Below, in pieces: positions 52,886 to 61,638 of a stretch of DNA of 64,000 bases (position 1 is the first letter of the stretch; each line of letters starts with the position of its first letter). Below the pieces are notes generated by a model. It saw nothing but the letters and a program-made list of their open reading frames with translations. It was not told the DNA's origin and made no database searches. The DNA lies in assembly GCF_040546815.1 (NCBI RefSeq), contig NZ_JBEPOO010000001.1:2170001-2234000 (forward strand), in the 5' to 3' direction. A program made the position numbers and the translations under genes. The stretch comes from Devosia sp. 2618 (lineage in GTDB: Bacteria > Pseudomonadota > Alphaproteobacteria > Rhizobiales > Devosiaceae).

Positions 52886-53401
52886 TTAACCCCACGGCAT
52901 GCCGAGGGTGGATAACCAGCCGCGGAAGCCCTGAGGGCGCGGGAGATCCTTGCGCCAATCGCGGGGGCTATCGAAGCCGCCTGCCCAGATGCCGAGGGCA
53001 CCATTGCGGGCCGTGGTTTCCTCAGAGAAATAGCGGCCGGAGGCGACCGCCAGCCCCTCGCGGACCATCTGTGCGCCGACATCGCTGCCGCCGACCGTGC
53101 AGACGGCAAGGAGGCGATCATATTGATCGCGACCTTCCGGTTTGCAGTCGAGGGGGCCGGCAGCGAGCAAAGTCACCATGCGATCCCGAGCGGCGCGGCC
53201 GCATTGCCAGCTTTCGCCGGTTGCGGAGTTGCAGGTTTGCGCCAGTTCGGGGGCGTCCATGCCCAGCAGGCGGATGCGATCTTCACCCAGTCGTAGGCTA
53301 TCGCCATCGCTGGCGCGGCCCTGCCCGGAGACAGGCGGCGGCGGCACGTCGAGCGCGGCGGCGACGAGCGCTGTACCGGCCAGAACGACAATGGCGATCA
53401 C
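52886..53401 (-). CDS. Thermonuclease-like (SNase) protein, membrane-anchored
   Basis: A protein of at least 171 residues with an N-terminal hydrophobic segment (IAIVVLAGTALVAAALDV) and a staphylococcal-nuclease-type fold: ASDGDSLRLGEDRIRLLGMD, APELAQTC, GRAARDRMVTLLAA and YDRLLAVCTVGGSDVGAQMV. The catalytic-type residues R (IRLLG), E (APEL) and R (YDRLLA) are in place. GTG 53401 is the first ordinary start. The frame stays open upstream (IRRRRYPRQSIFRGPRGAVI, an arginine-rich cap) back to an ATC at 53455 that follows AGGTGG, so the real protein may be longer. Substrate and localisation are inferred from family. Confidence 0.78.
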   Translation of the reverse strand: MIAIVVLAGTALVAAALDVPPPPVSGQGRASDGDSLRLGEDRIRLLGMDAPELAQTCNSATGESWQCGRAARDRMVTLLAAGPLDCKPEGRDQYDRLLAVCTVGGSDVGAQMVREGLAVASGRYFSEETTARNGALGIWAGGFDSPRDWRKDLPRPQGFRGWLSTLGMPWG

Positions 53402-53540
53402 TGCACCGCGCGGACCGCGAAAGATCGACTGACGGGGATATCTGCGACGCCGGATTTCACCACCTATTAACTACGCGCTCGCTACTGTTGGAGACATTGT
53501 AGCGAACGCGTTCTTTGTTCGCAGTATTTAGTAACGAGTA

Positions 53541-55076
53541 ATGAGTGCCATGACGTCCCAGCCGGCTGTCATCGAGGACGTCCGCTCTCAAATGGGGCGT
53601 GACGGCAAACGCACGGCACAGAAGACTGTGCTTGATGCCCGCCAACGTCTGACCTCCAGTTCAGGCACCCGCGCCGACTTCGATTTCGAGCTGATGCATG
53701 AATATGCGCAGTCGCGGCTGAACGCAGCGCTGCCGCTGGCGGCAATCGTCACCATTTTGTCGATCGTGGCCAGCTTCTGGGTGCCGGTGGTGTTCACCTC
53801 GCTGTGGGCGGCGATGGTGATCCTGAGCCTTTTGGTCGTCGTGCTGATGGCGCAGCGCTTCAAGAACAGCGATCCATCCAAATTCAATGCTGGGAACTGG
53901 ACCACCAGCTTCGTGGCGGCCGAAACGCTTTACGGGGTGTCGTGGTCGACCATTGCGCTGTTTACGCTGGTGGCGAACCCCGATGCATTGACGCCGGTGA
54001 TGTTTGCCATGGTGCTGATCAGCATTGCGGCAAACTCGGTGGCCAGTCACTCGCTGCCACATGCCACGCTGATGAGCACCCTGCCCGTCACCGTGACCGT
54101 TGCGATCAATCTGATCGCCTTTGGCGGCACGCTGAACTACACGCTGGCCGCCGTGGTGGTGTGTGGCGAGGCGTTCTTTGTCTATCTGGCGCGCCAGATG
54201 CATGCGAGCGAACTCGAAACCATCACGCACCAGTTTGAAAAAGATGCGCTGATCAGCGAACTTGAAGAAGCGCGGCAGATGTCGGACGAAGCGCGCCGCC
54301 ACGCCGAGCAGGCCAATATTGCCAAGTCGCAATTTCTGGCCACGATGAGCCATGAGCTGCGCACCCCGCTCAACGCCATTATCGGGTTTTCCGAAGTGTT
54401 GAAGTCGGAACTGCTGGGACCGCATCAGGTGCCGCAGTACAAGGAATATGCGGGCGACATTCACTCCAGCGGACAGCATTTGCTGAACCTGATCAACGAG
54501 CTGCTCGATCTCAGCCGCATCGAGGCGGGCAAGTATGAGCTGAACGAAGAAGTGGTGTCGCTGGTCGATATCGCCGAAGACTGCCGCCGCATGATGGAAC
54601 TGCGCGCCAAGTCCAAGGGCATTGAGCTGGTCTATAATGTCGGCAACAACCTGCCGCGCCTTTGGGGCGACGAACGCGCCATCCGCCAGGTGGTGCTGAA
54701 CCTTTTGAGCAATGCCATCAAGTTTACCCCCCAGCATGGCAAGGTCGTGCTGGTGGTGACGCGCAGCGGCGATGGCGGGCAGATGGTGTCGGTCAAGGAT
54801 AATGGCCCCGGCATTCCCGAAGACGAAATCGCGACCGTATTGTCCTCGTTCGGTCAGGGCTCGCTGGCGCAAAAGACCGCCGAACAGGGCGCCGGACTTG
54901 GACTTCCGATCGTGCAGAAGATCATGGAACTGCATCAGGGGCGCTTCGACTTGTTCAGCAAGCTTCGCTTTGGCACCGAAGTGATTGCCACTTTCCCACG
55001 CGCCCGCGTGATGGATGCTATGGCGCCGATTGTCGAGAAGAAGAACCGCCTCGAAATATATTCGCAGGTCGGCTAG
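53541..55076 (+). CDS. PleC/DivJ-like membrane histidine kinase
   Basis: A 511-residue kinase. About six membrane helices occupy residues 63-225 (LPLAAIVTILSIVASFWVPV and others), then a coiled coil (DALISELEEARQMSDEARRH). The phosphoacceptor His271 sits in TMSHELRTPLNAIIGFSEVL and the dimerisation segment continues LKSELLGPHQVPQYKEYAGD. The ATP-binding motifs are NLLSNAIKF (N), DNGPGIP (G1) and GAGLGLPIV (G2). The segment YAGDIHSSGQHLLNLINELL is typical of the PleC/PdhS group of cell-cycle kinases. The HD-GYP gene follows closely, suggesting a phospho-signal to c-di-GMP link (inference). Confidence 0.88.
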   Translation: MSAMTSQPAVIEDVRSQMGRDGKRTAQKTVLDARQRLTSSSGTRADFDFELMHEYAQSRLNAALPLAAIVTILSIVASFWVPVVFTSLWAAMVILSLLVVVLMAQRFKNSDPSKFNAGNWTTSFVAAETLYGVSWSTIALFTLVANPDALTPVMFAMVLISIAANSVASHSLPHATLMSTLPVTVTVAINLIAFGGTLNYTLAAVVVCGEAFFVYLARQMHASELETITHQFEKDALISELEEARQMSDEARRHAEQANIAKSQFLATMSHELRTPLNAIIGFSEVLKSELLGPHQVPQYKEYAGDIHSSGQHLLNLINELLDLSRIEAGKYELNEEVVSLVDIAEDCRRMMELRAKSKGIELVYNVGNNLPRLWGDERAIRQVVLNLLSNAIKFTPQHGKVVLVVTRSGDGGQMVSVKDNGPGIPEDEIATVLSSFGQGSLAQKTAEQGAGLGLPIVQKIMELHQGRFDLFSKLRFGTEVIATFPRARVMDAMAPIVEKKNRLEIYSQVG

Positions 55077-55138
55077 TTCTGTTGAAGATAAAGTAATTGT
55101 CGATTGCTAGATTTGTGAGCAGGAGACATATTACTGGC

Positions 55139-56197
55139 ATGTGGCGACGCGGAACAGCCTTACTGATTACCGACGATCATCGGTCCAGGCATGGACAGAT
55201 GGTGGCCAAGGATCTTGGCATTCCCGTCGTTGATGTGGACGCGTTCGGCCAAACTGAACTTGCCGAAGACCCCAGCCTGATCTTTGACGTCGACCTGCGC
55301 TCGCTGGACACTGTTCGGCGGCTCAAGCCGCTGCTGGCCAATCGTGGCACGGGATGCCGGGTGTTCTTTATCGACCCCGATGTGCGGGTGACCGGCGTGC
55401 ATGCGCAGGTGCTTGGCGCCGACGTGACGCTGCCCAAGGCCGGCACGGCCAATGACGTGCAGCGCGCCGTGCGCAAGCATTTCGGTATTCCGGCCCGCTC
55501 GCGGACCGATGTCGCCAAGTCCATCCAAAACGGGATGATTGCGCTCGACCAGACGTTCCATTCGCTGAATGCGCGGACACAACTCGACACCGACAGTGTG
55601 ATGGCGGCCGGCGCGCAGATCGCAGACGCCATTCGTGGCGCCGGGGCGGATGCGTGGCTGGCTGCGGTCAAGGGCTATCATGAGGGTACGTTTCACCACT
55701 GCATGCTGGTGACCGGCGTGTCGGCGAGCTTTGGCGCACGGACGGGCATGGCGCGCGACGACATTATCAAGCTGACCACCGCCGGGCTGCTACATGACAT
55801 CGGCAAGGCGGCGGTGCCGGTGGAAATTCTGGACAAGCCAGGCGCGCTGACGGCGGGCGAGACGGCAATCCTGCGCGAACACCCGGTTTTTGGCGCGGAT
55901 TATCTGGCGGCCCACAGCACGATCGACGCTTCGATCCAGAACGCGGTGCGGCACCATCACGAATTTCTGGATGGCACCGGCTATCCCGATGGATTGCGGG
56001 CAGATCAGATCGACGACCTGACCCGCATCCTCACTATCTGCGATATCTACGCGGCATTGATCGAGCGGCGCAGCTACAAGCCAGCCAATACGCCCGAGCA
56101 GGCAATTCATGTACTCGAAGCCATGGGCGCCGCCGGCAAGGTCGAGACCAGCCTGGTGCGGGCGCTCCGAGGCATCATGCTGCCGAAGTTGCGCTAG
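55139..56197 (+). CDS. HD-GYP domain phosphodiesterase with receiver-like N-terminus
   Basis: A protein of about 352 residues. The N-terminal 120 residues (TALLITDDHRSRHGQMVAKD, then RVFFIDPDVRVTGVHAQVLG, then KAGTANDVQRAV) have receiver-like strand-helix order but no clear phosphoacceptor site. The HD-GYP domain has AGLLHDIGKAAVPVEILDKP (HD motif), ILREHPVFGADYL, RHHHEFLDGTGYPDGLRADQ (the GYP motif) and ICDIYAALIERRSYKP. HD-GYP proteins break down c-di-GMP. The start ATG 55139 was chosen over TTG 55097; GGAGAC at 55122 is 11 bp before it. It is 62 bp after the kinase gene and overlaps cobT by 4 bp, tail to tail. Confidence 0.85.
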   Translation: MWRRGTALLITDDHRSRHGQMVAKDLGIPVVDVDAFGQTELAEDPSLIFDVDLRSLDTVRRLKPLLANRGTGCRVFFIDPDVRVTGVHAQVLGADVTLPKAGTANDVQRAVRKHFGIPARSRTDVAKSIQNGMIALDQTFHSLNARTQLDTDSVMAAGAQIADAIRGAGADAWLAAVKGYHEGTFHHCMLVTGVSASFGARTGMARDDIIKLTTAGLLHDIGKAAVPVEILDKPGALTAGETAILREHPVFGADYLAAHSTIDASIQNAVRHHHEFLDGTGYPDGLRADQIDDLTRILTICDIYAALIERRSYKPANTPEQAIHVLEAMGAAGKVETSLVRALRGIMLPKLR

Positions 56198-57216
56198 GCG
56201 TCCTTGCCGCTGACGGCAGCGCTTTCAAAGGTCGCCATATTGTTGTGAAGGTGCAGCGCCGTCTTGGCCAGCACCGCAGCAAGCGCTGCGCCGCTGCCTT
56301 CGCCCAAGCGCATACCCAGATCAAGCAGACTCTTTTGGCCCATGGCTGCCAGCGCACGCGCATGGCCGTGTTCGGCCGAGACATGGCCAAAGAGGCAATG
56401 GTCGATGGCGGCTGGATTGACGGCGTGCGCAATGGCGGCGGCCGCTGTGGCGACGAAGCCGTCGACGATGACCGGAACCTTCTGGTGGCGGGCAGCAATC
56501 AGCGCGCCGAGCATGGCGGCGATTTCGCGGCCACCGACGCGGGCGAGAATGGCCAGCGGGTGATCGAGTTCGCCGGCGTGATGGGCGAGTGCGCGATCCA
56601 CTGCGTCGGCTTTGCGCGCAAGGCCCGCATCATCGACACCGGTGCCGCGACCGACCCAATCGGCGCCAGTGCCACCATAGAGCGCGGCATAGATGGCGGC
56701 AGCGACGGTGGTGTTGCCGATGCCCATTTCGCCGAGGCAAATCAGGTCGGGCTTACCGGCAATGGCTTCCATGCCATAGGCGATGGTGGCGGCGCACATC
56801 TTGTCGTCGAGAGCGGGTTCGATGGTGATGTCGCCGGTCGGGAGTTCCAGTGCCAGTTCAAACACGCGCAGGTTGATTTCGTGCAGCGCACAAATCTGGG
56901 AAATGGCGGCGCCGCCATTGGTGAAATTGGCGACCATCTGCGCGGTGACTTCGCGCGGGAAGGCCGAAACGCCCTGATCGGTGACGCCGTGATTGGCGGC
57001 GAAAATCGTGACCATCGGATTGTCGAGGCGCGGATGGGCCCTGCCCTGCCAGCGCGCGAGGAACTCCACCATGCCCTCAAGCGCGCCGAGCGAGCCCGCA
57101 GGCTTGGTCAATTGCGCTTCGCGGGCGCGGACAGCTTCGACAGCGGCTTCGTCGCCATCGGGGGCAATCGTCAACAGTTCGATGACGTCGGCATAGGCGG
57201 GGCTCAGAGTGGGCAT
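56194..57216 (-). CDS. cobT: Nicotinate-nucleotide-dimethylbenzimidazole phosphoribosyltransferase CobT
   Basis: A 340-residue enzyme that makes alpha-ribazole phosphate for the lower ligand of cobalamin. AREAQLTKPAGSLGALEGMV, TIFAANHGVTDQGVSAFPRE, GEMGIGNTTVAAAIYAALYG, VGRGTGVDDAGLARKADAVD and the catalytic-glutamate region MRLGEGSGAALAAVLAKTAL are all present. Normal length (about 340). It is divergent from cobS with 65 bp between them, too little for a cobalamin riboswitch, and none is visible. Together with cobS it performs nucleotide-loop assembly. Confidence 0.95.
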   Translation of the reverse strand: MPTLSPAYADVIELLTIAPDGDEAAVEAVRAREAQLTKPAGSLGALEGMVEFLARWQGRAHPRLDNPMVTIFAANHGVTDQGVSAFPREVTAQMVANFTNGGAAISQICALHEINLRVFELALELPTGDITIEPALDDKMCAATIAYGMEAIAGKPDLICLGEMGIGNTTVAAAIYAALYGGTGADWVGRGTGVDDAGLARKADAVDRALAHHAGELDHPLAILARVGGREIAAMLGALIAARHQKVPVIVDGFVATAAAAIAHAVNPAAIDHCLFGHVSAEHGHARALAAMGQKSLLDLGMRLGEGSGAALAAVLAKTALHLHNNMATFESAAVSGKDA

Positions 57217-57281
57217 GGCGAGTCACGGTGGTTTTGGTTAGGAAGGTGCGGACTTGTTGCCGATTGCAGGATGAAAAGCAA

Positions 57282-58112
57282 TTGAACGCCGATGAGCCTT
57301 CTGTCGAACCGAGAGACCCTAGCGTGGCGCAGGCGCCTGCGGGGGGCCTTGGCCTGCGCGACGACTTCATCATGGCGCTGCGGTTTTTTTCGCGGCTGCC
57401 GACGGGGGACTCGCCACATCAGAAGCCTGATCTGAGGCGGATCGCCATGGCGCTGCCCCTGGCCAGCGTTGCCATCGGCATTGGGCCGGTGCTGCTGCTG
57501 ATCGGCGCGTCGCTGATCGGCCTGCCGAGCTATTTTGCGGCGGCGCTGGCGGTTGGCGCGATGATCGTTTCCAGCGGGGCGATGGCCGAGGATGCGTTGG
57601 CGGACGCGGCGGACGGGCTGTTTGGCGGCCACACCACCGAACGCCGCCTTGAGATCATGAAGGACAGCCGGCACGGCACCTATGGCGTCGCGGCATTGTG
57701 CATTTTCGTGGCGCTGCGGGTGACGGCTCTGGGGGCCGTGGCAGCGGTCAATCCGCTGGCGGCGGGGGCGATCTGGCTGGCTGCGACGATTGTCGGGCGG
57801 TCGGGCTCGCTGTGGGTGGCGGTGGCGTTGCCGTCCGCGCGGGTGGATGGCGCATCGGCGACGGCGGGGCGGTTGCCCAAGCGCGGCTTTGCGGTTGGTG
57901 CGGTGTTCGCGCTGGTGTTGTTGTTCTTGCTGGGCGGGCCGGCGTCGAGCCTATTGGGACTTGGTGCGGCCGTGCTGCTAGCCATGGCCGTCATTGCGGG
58001 CTGGACGGCGTTGTGCCGGCGGCTGGTTGGCGGGCAGACGGGCGACCTGATCGGGACGCTGGGGGCGCTGGTGGAAATCGCGGTGCTGATCGGCCTGCTG
58101 CCGTTTGTTTAA
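57282..58112 (+). CDS. cobS: Adenosylcobinamide-GDP ribazoletransferase CobS
   Basis: An integral membrane enzyme of about 276 residues that joins alpha-ribazole to adenosylcobinamide-GDP, the last step of cobalamin synthesis. DDFIMALRFFSRLPTGDSPH at the start of the conserved part, then EDALADAADGLFGGHTTERR with the metal-binding acidic motif, EIMKDSRHGTYGVAAL, and RRLVGGQTGDLIGTLGALVE near the C-terminus. It has several membrane helices. There is no clean ATG start: TTG 57282 (AGGA 11 bp upstream) was chosen, and other TTG codons are possible. It uses the product of the divergent cobT. Confidence 0.93.
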   Translation: MNADEPSVEPRDPSVAQAPAGGLGLRDDFIMALRFFSRLPTGDSPHQKPDLRRIAMALPLASVAIGIGPVLLLIGASLIGLPSYFAAALAVGAMIVSSGAMAEDALADAADGLFGGHTTERRLEIMKDSRHGTYGVAALCIFVALRVTALGAVAAVNPLAAGAIWLAATIVGRSGSLWVAVALPSARVDGASATAGRLPKRGFAVGAVFALVLLFLLGGPASSLLGLGAAVLLAMAVIAGWTALCRRLVGGQTGDLIGTLGALVEIAVLIGLLPFV

Positions 58113-58188
58113 GCTTTAGCCTTGAAAATGCCTCGGACCGTGCCTTTATCGTCTTGATGACACACCATAAACCGCCGGAGGCGCAGGC

Positions 58189-58875
58189 ATGATCTTTATC
58201 GGCATTGCGCTTATTGTAGCGGTCGGGTTGGCACTTCTGATCAGCGCCGACGCGGGCAGCATGGTGGGCCTGTCGCAAGGGCAGACGGCACAGCTTGTTC
58301 CGCTGCTGGTGATCCTGATCGTTTTTGCCGGTGGCTTGTTCACGCGGCGGCGCAAGGCATCCGAACTGGTCGGCAGCGTGCTGCTGTGGATCGGCATTTT
58401 TGGCATTGCCGCCGTCACCTATACCTATCGCGATGAGCTGACGGGGATTGCCTCGCGCGTGGCCGGTGAGTTTCAGCCGGGCGTGGCGATGGTGGACGCG
58501 CAGCAGGGCACGGCAACGTTCCGGCGCGGCATTGGCGGGCATTTTGAGCTACAGGCCACCATCAATGGCCACACGACGCCGATGATTTTCGACACGGGCG
58601 CGAGCGCTGTGGTGCTGACCATTGCCGACGCGGAAGCGGCAGGGATCGATACGGACCGGCTGAGTTTTACCATGCCGGTTTCGACGGCAAACGGCACCGG
58701 GCGCGCGGCGCGGGTGCGGCTCGATCAGATCGAGGTGGGCGGGATCGTGCGGAAGCGAGTGTTGGCGTTTGTGACGGAAGCCGGGGCGCTGGAACAGAGC
58801 TTGTTGGGCATGACGTTTCTGGAGACGCTGGCGCGGTATAGCGTGACGCAGAATTCGCTGGAGCTGGTGGACTGA
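58189..58875 (+). CDS. Membrane-anchored retroviral-type aspartic protease (TIGR02281 type)
   Basis: A 228-residue protein with two or three N-terminal membrane helices (MIFIGIALIVAVGLALLISA; LVPLLVILIVFAGGLF; GSVLLWIGIFGIAAVTYTY) and a single pepsin-like/retropepsin domain. The active site is PMIFDTGASAVVLT (DTGAS, Asp about residue 145), and the second half carries SLLGMTFLETLARYSV, a family-conserved stretch (LLGM-FL--L). The family needs dimerisation for activity; its substrate is unknown. The ATG is 76 bp after cobS, with no functional link apparent. Confidence 0.88.
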   Translation: MIFIGIALIVAVGLALLISADAGSMVGLSQGQTAQLVPLLVILIVFAGGLFTRRRKASELVGSVLLWIGIFGIAAVTYTYRDELTGIASRVAGEFQPGVAMVDAQQGTATFRRGIGGHFELQATINGHTTPMIFDTGASAVVLTIADAEAAGIDTDRLSFTMPVSTANGTGRAARVRLDQIEVGGIVRKRVLAFVTEAGALEQSLLGMTFLETLARYSVTQNSLELVD

Positions 58876-58891
58876 GGGGGGCCGGTGGCTG

Positions 58892-59014
58892 GCCCTCGTG
58901 GTTCGAGGCTCGTAAGAACTCGCACCTCACCATGAGGTCTACTTTTAGCTCAATGGTCCAGTAGCCCTCATGGTGAGGTGGGAGCGGAGCGACCCTCGAA
59001 CCATTAGGGCGTGG
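58892..59014. repeat. Dispersed palindromic repeat, family 1, inverted pair
   Basis: Left arm GCCCTCGTGGTTCGAGGCTC to CACCATGAGGTCTAC, spacer TTTTAGCTCAATGGTCCA, right arm GTAGCCCTCATGGTGAGG to CCATTAGGGCGTGGC. It fills the gap between the aspartic protease gene and dusA and probably acts as the only hairpin separating these convergent genes. Confidence 0.85.
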
Positions 59015-59016
59015 CG

Positions 59017-60039
59017 CTAAACGGCCTCAGCCACCAGCACAGGGTTTACGGCTTCAAGGGCGCGGTACATCACGCTTGAATCGGCGCCGGGCTTGCAGGC
59101 GTCGACGCTGAGGATCTGACGGAACTGGCGGGCGCCGGGGAGGCCGTTGGCGAGGCCGAGCATGTGGCGGGCGATGTTGTTGATGCGGGTGCCGTTGGCC
59201 AATTCGCGGTCGGCATATTCGGCCATGGCCTGCATCACAGTGGCCAGCGCGATGGGCTCGCGGGCGACGCCGAAAAAGCGTTGGTCGACTTCGGCGAGCA
59301 GCATCGGATTGTGATAGGCGGCGCGGCCGAGCATGACGCCATCCATGTAAGCCATTTCGGCTTCGGCCGCTTCAAGCGTATCGAGACCGCCATTGATCAT
59401 CATCGGCAGCGGCGACAGGCGGGCGCGCAGGCGATGGACCCGATCATAGTCGAGCGGCGGAATGGTGCGGTTTTCCTTGGGGCTGAGGCCCTTGAGCCAG
59501 GCCTTGCGGGCGTGGACATAGAGCGCATCAACGCCCGCTTCGACCATGATGTCGGCGAAACGATCGAGGCTTTCCTCGGTGTCCTGATCGTCAATACCGA
59601 TGCGGCATTTGACGGTGACGGCACGGTCGGTGGCATCGCGCATGGCGCGGACGCATTCGGCAACCAGTTCGGGCTCGGCCATGAGGCAGGCGCCAAAGCG
59701 GCCTGACTGCACGCGATCAGACGGGCAGCCGACATTGAGATTGAATTCGGCATAGCCGGTATCGTGGGCGAGGCGCGTGGCCTTGGCCAGTTCGACCGGA
59801 TCGGATCCGCCAAGCTGGAGCGCAACCGGATGTTCAATGGCGTCAAAACGCAGATGGCGTTCGGCATCGCCATGCACGATGGCGGCGCTGGTGACCATTT
59901 CGGTAAACAGCAAAGCTTCATGCGTGAGCAGGCGATGGAGGAAACGGCAATGCCGATCCGTCCAGTCCATCATGGGTGCAACGGAAAAACGCCGGGCGCG
60001 CTTGACCGTTTTTGCATCATTTCGAGTGCTCTGTTGCAT
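59017..60039 (-). CDS. dusA: tRNA-dihydrouridine(20/20a) synthase DusA
   Basis: A 340-residue flavoenzyme that reduces uridine to dihydrouridine in the tRNA D-loop. VAPMMDWTDRHCRFLHRLLT (FMN site), HPVALQLGGSDPVELAKATR, FNLNVGCPSDRVQSGRFGAC with the catalytic cysteine, VKCRIGIDDQDTEESLDRFA and MINGGLDTLEAAEAEMAYMD carry the signature residues of DusA. The start ATG 60039 (MQQSTRND) was chosen; the longer frame begins in non-conserved DNA. It is monocistronic and divergent from the FGGY kinase gene with a 155-bp gap. Confidence 0.93.
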   Translation of the reverse strand: MQQSTRNDAKTVKRARRFSVAPMMDWTDRHCRFLHRLLTHEALLFTEMVTSAAIVHGDAERHLRFDAIEHPVALQLGGSDPVELAKATRLAHDTGYAEFNLNVGCPSDRVQSGRFGACLMAEPELVAECVRAMRDATDRAVTVKCRIGIDDQDTEESLDRFADIMVEAGVDALYVHARKAWLKGLSPKENRTIPPLDYDRVHRLRARLSPLPMMINGGLDTLEAAEAEMAYMDGVMLGRAAYHNPMLLAEVDQRFFGVAREPIALATVMQAMAEYADRELANGTRINNIARHMLGLANGLPGARQFRQILSVDACKPGADSSVMYRALEAVNPVLVAEAV

Positions 60040-60194
60040 AGCGCTTCCATAATCGGGAAATGCGCGCGGGGCAATGCTTCGGCGCGGCGTGCAGGTCACC
60101 AATGCGTTGGCGGCGAGCCTAACATGTTAGCGGTGGCGCGGCGCCGGGATTTCCAGTATTGCGGCTTGCGAGATAGGCCACAGAGTGCTGCTGC

Positions 60195-61559
60195 ATGTCC
60201 CTGCCCCGCCAGATCGCCGTTATCGACATCGGCAAGACCAATGCCAAGGTGGTGCTGATCGACTCCAGGACGCAGCATCAACTGGCGACGCGCAGCACGC
60301 CCAACACAGTGCGGCGCGACGGGATTTATCCCCATGCAGACGTCGAGATGCTGTGGGGCTTTATAATCGATAGTCTTAAGGCGTTTCAGGCCGGGCATGG
60401 CGTCGATGGGATTTCGATCACCACGCATGGCGCAACCGGCGCGCTGATCGCGGGCGATAAGCTGGCGATGCCTGTGCTGGACTATGAGTTTGATGGGCCG
60501 GAGACGACCGCGGCCGCCTATGGCAATGTGCGGCCGGACTTTGCAGAGTCCCTGTCGCCGCGCCTGCCGAATGGGTTGAACCTTGGCGCGCAGGTTTATT
60601 GGCAGTCGCAGGCTTTTGCCGAAGACTTTTCGCGGGTTACGGCGATTTTGACCTATCCCCAATATTGGGCGCTGCGGCTGACCGGGGTGCTAGCGAGCGA
60701 GACGACATCGCTCGGCTGCCACACCGACTTTTGGGCGCCGACCCATTCGAGTTTTTCCAGCATGGTGCGGCGGCTGGGTTGGGAAAAGCTGTTTCCCGAT
60801 GTGCGGCCTGCGGCGTCGGTGCTTGGGGCTGTTTTGCCAGAGGTGGCGGCAGCGACGGGGCTGGCGGCGGATACGCCGGTGACCTGCGGCATCCATGACT
60901 CCAATGCGTCACTGGTGCCGCATCTTGGGGCGCACAAGGTGCCGTTCACGATCCTCTCGACGGGAACATGGGCGATTGCGATGACGGTGGGTGGCGATAC
61001 GAGCCATCTCGATCAGTCGCGCGATAGCCTCGCCAATGTGGATGCGCTTGGTTCGCCCGTGCCGACGGCGCGGTTCATGGGCGGGCGGGAGTTCGACCAA
61101 CTGGTCGGCGAGATCAGCACGCCGAGCGGCGACGACATTCGCCGCGTGATTGAGCAGGACATACGCGTGCAGCCGACCTTTACGCCGGGTGTGGGCCCCT
61201 TCCCGCATGCCAGCGGTTTGTGGACCAAGGCGCGTGAGGACCTGTCGGCGGCGGAGCGGACGGCGGCGGCATCGCTTTATCTGGCCCTGATGACGCAAGC
61301 CTGCCTTGAGCTATGCGGGCTGGGTCGCGAGATCATCATCGAAGGGCCGCTGGCGCGCAATGCACTGTTTGCGCAGGCACTGGCTGCGTTGACTGGTGTT
61401 CCGGTCAGTACGTCAGGCGACGCGACGGGTACCAGCCTTGGGGCCAGCATGCTGTTTGGTGGCGGGCTGCATCACGGTTTGGCTGGTGTTGCTGTGACGC
61501 CGCTCGATGTGGCGGGTTTTGCAGACTATGCGCAGCGTTGGCGGGCTGCCATCGGCTAA
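60195..61559 (+). CDS. FGGY-family carbohydrate kinase
   Basis: A 454-residue sugar kinase of the actin-like ATPase fold. IAVIDIGKTNAKVVLID is the N-terminal phosphate-1 motif, CGIHDSNASLVPHL and FTILSTGTWAIAMTVG are the central motifs and IIIEGPLARNALFAQALAAL the adenosine-site region. The layout fits rhamnulokinase/fuculokinase-like members, but no sugar isomerase, aldolase or transporter gene is next to it, so the sugar is undetermined. Start ATG 60195. The gene is complete. Confidence 0.85.
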   Translation: MSLPRQIAVIDIGKTNAKVVLIDSRTQHQLATRSTPNTVRRDGIYPHADVEMLWGFIIDSLKAFQAGHGVDGISITTHGATGALIAGDKLAMPVLDYEFDGPETTAAAYGNVRPDFAESLSPRLPNGLNLGAQVYWQSQAFAEDFSRVTAILTYPQYWALRLTGVLASETTSLGCHTDFWAPTHSSFSSMVRRLGWEKLFPDVRPAASVLGAVLPEVAAATGLAADTPVTCGIHDSNASLVPHLGAHKVPFTILSTGTWAIAMTVGGDTSHLDQSRDSLANVDALGSPVPTARFMGGREFDQLVGEISTPSGDDIRRVIEQDIRVQPTFTPGVGPFPHASGLWTKAREDLSAAERTAAASLYLALMTQACLELCGLGREIIIEGPLARNALFAQALAALTGVPVSTSGDATGTSLGASMLFGGGLHHGLAGVAVTPLDVAGFADYAQRWRAAIG

Positions 61560-61638
61560 CTTCTGGTAGCAGCCTTGCACCTTGGGGCGTTGCAGGCCAG
61601 TCTCCCCGCGCCCAGATAGGGTGCAAAAGGAGATTGGC

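Noticed and set aside
57217..57281. Possible cobalamin riboswitch between cobT and cobS
   Set aside because: The gap is only 65 bp and lacks the conserved B12-box pattern.
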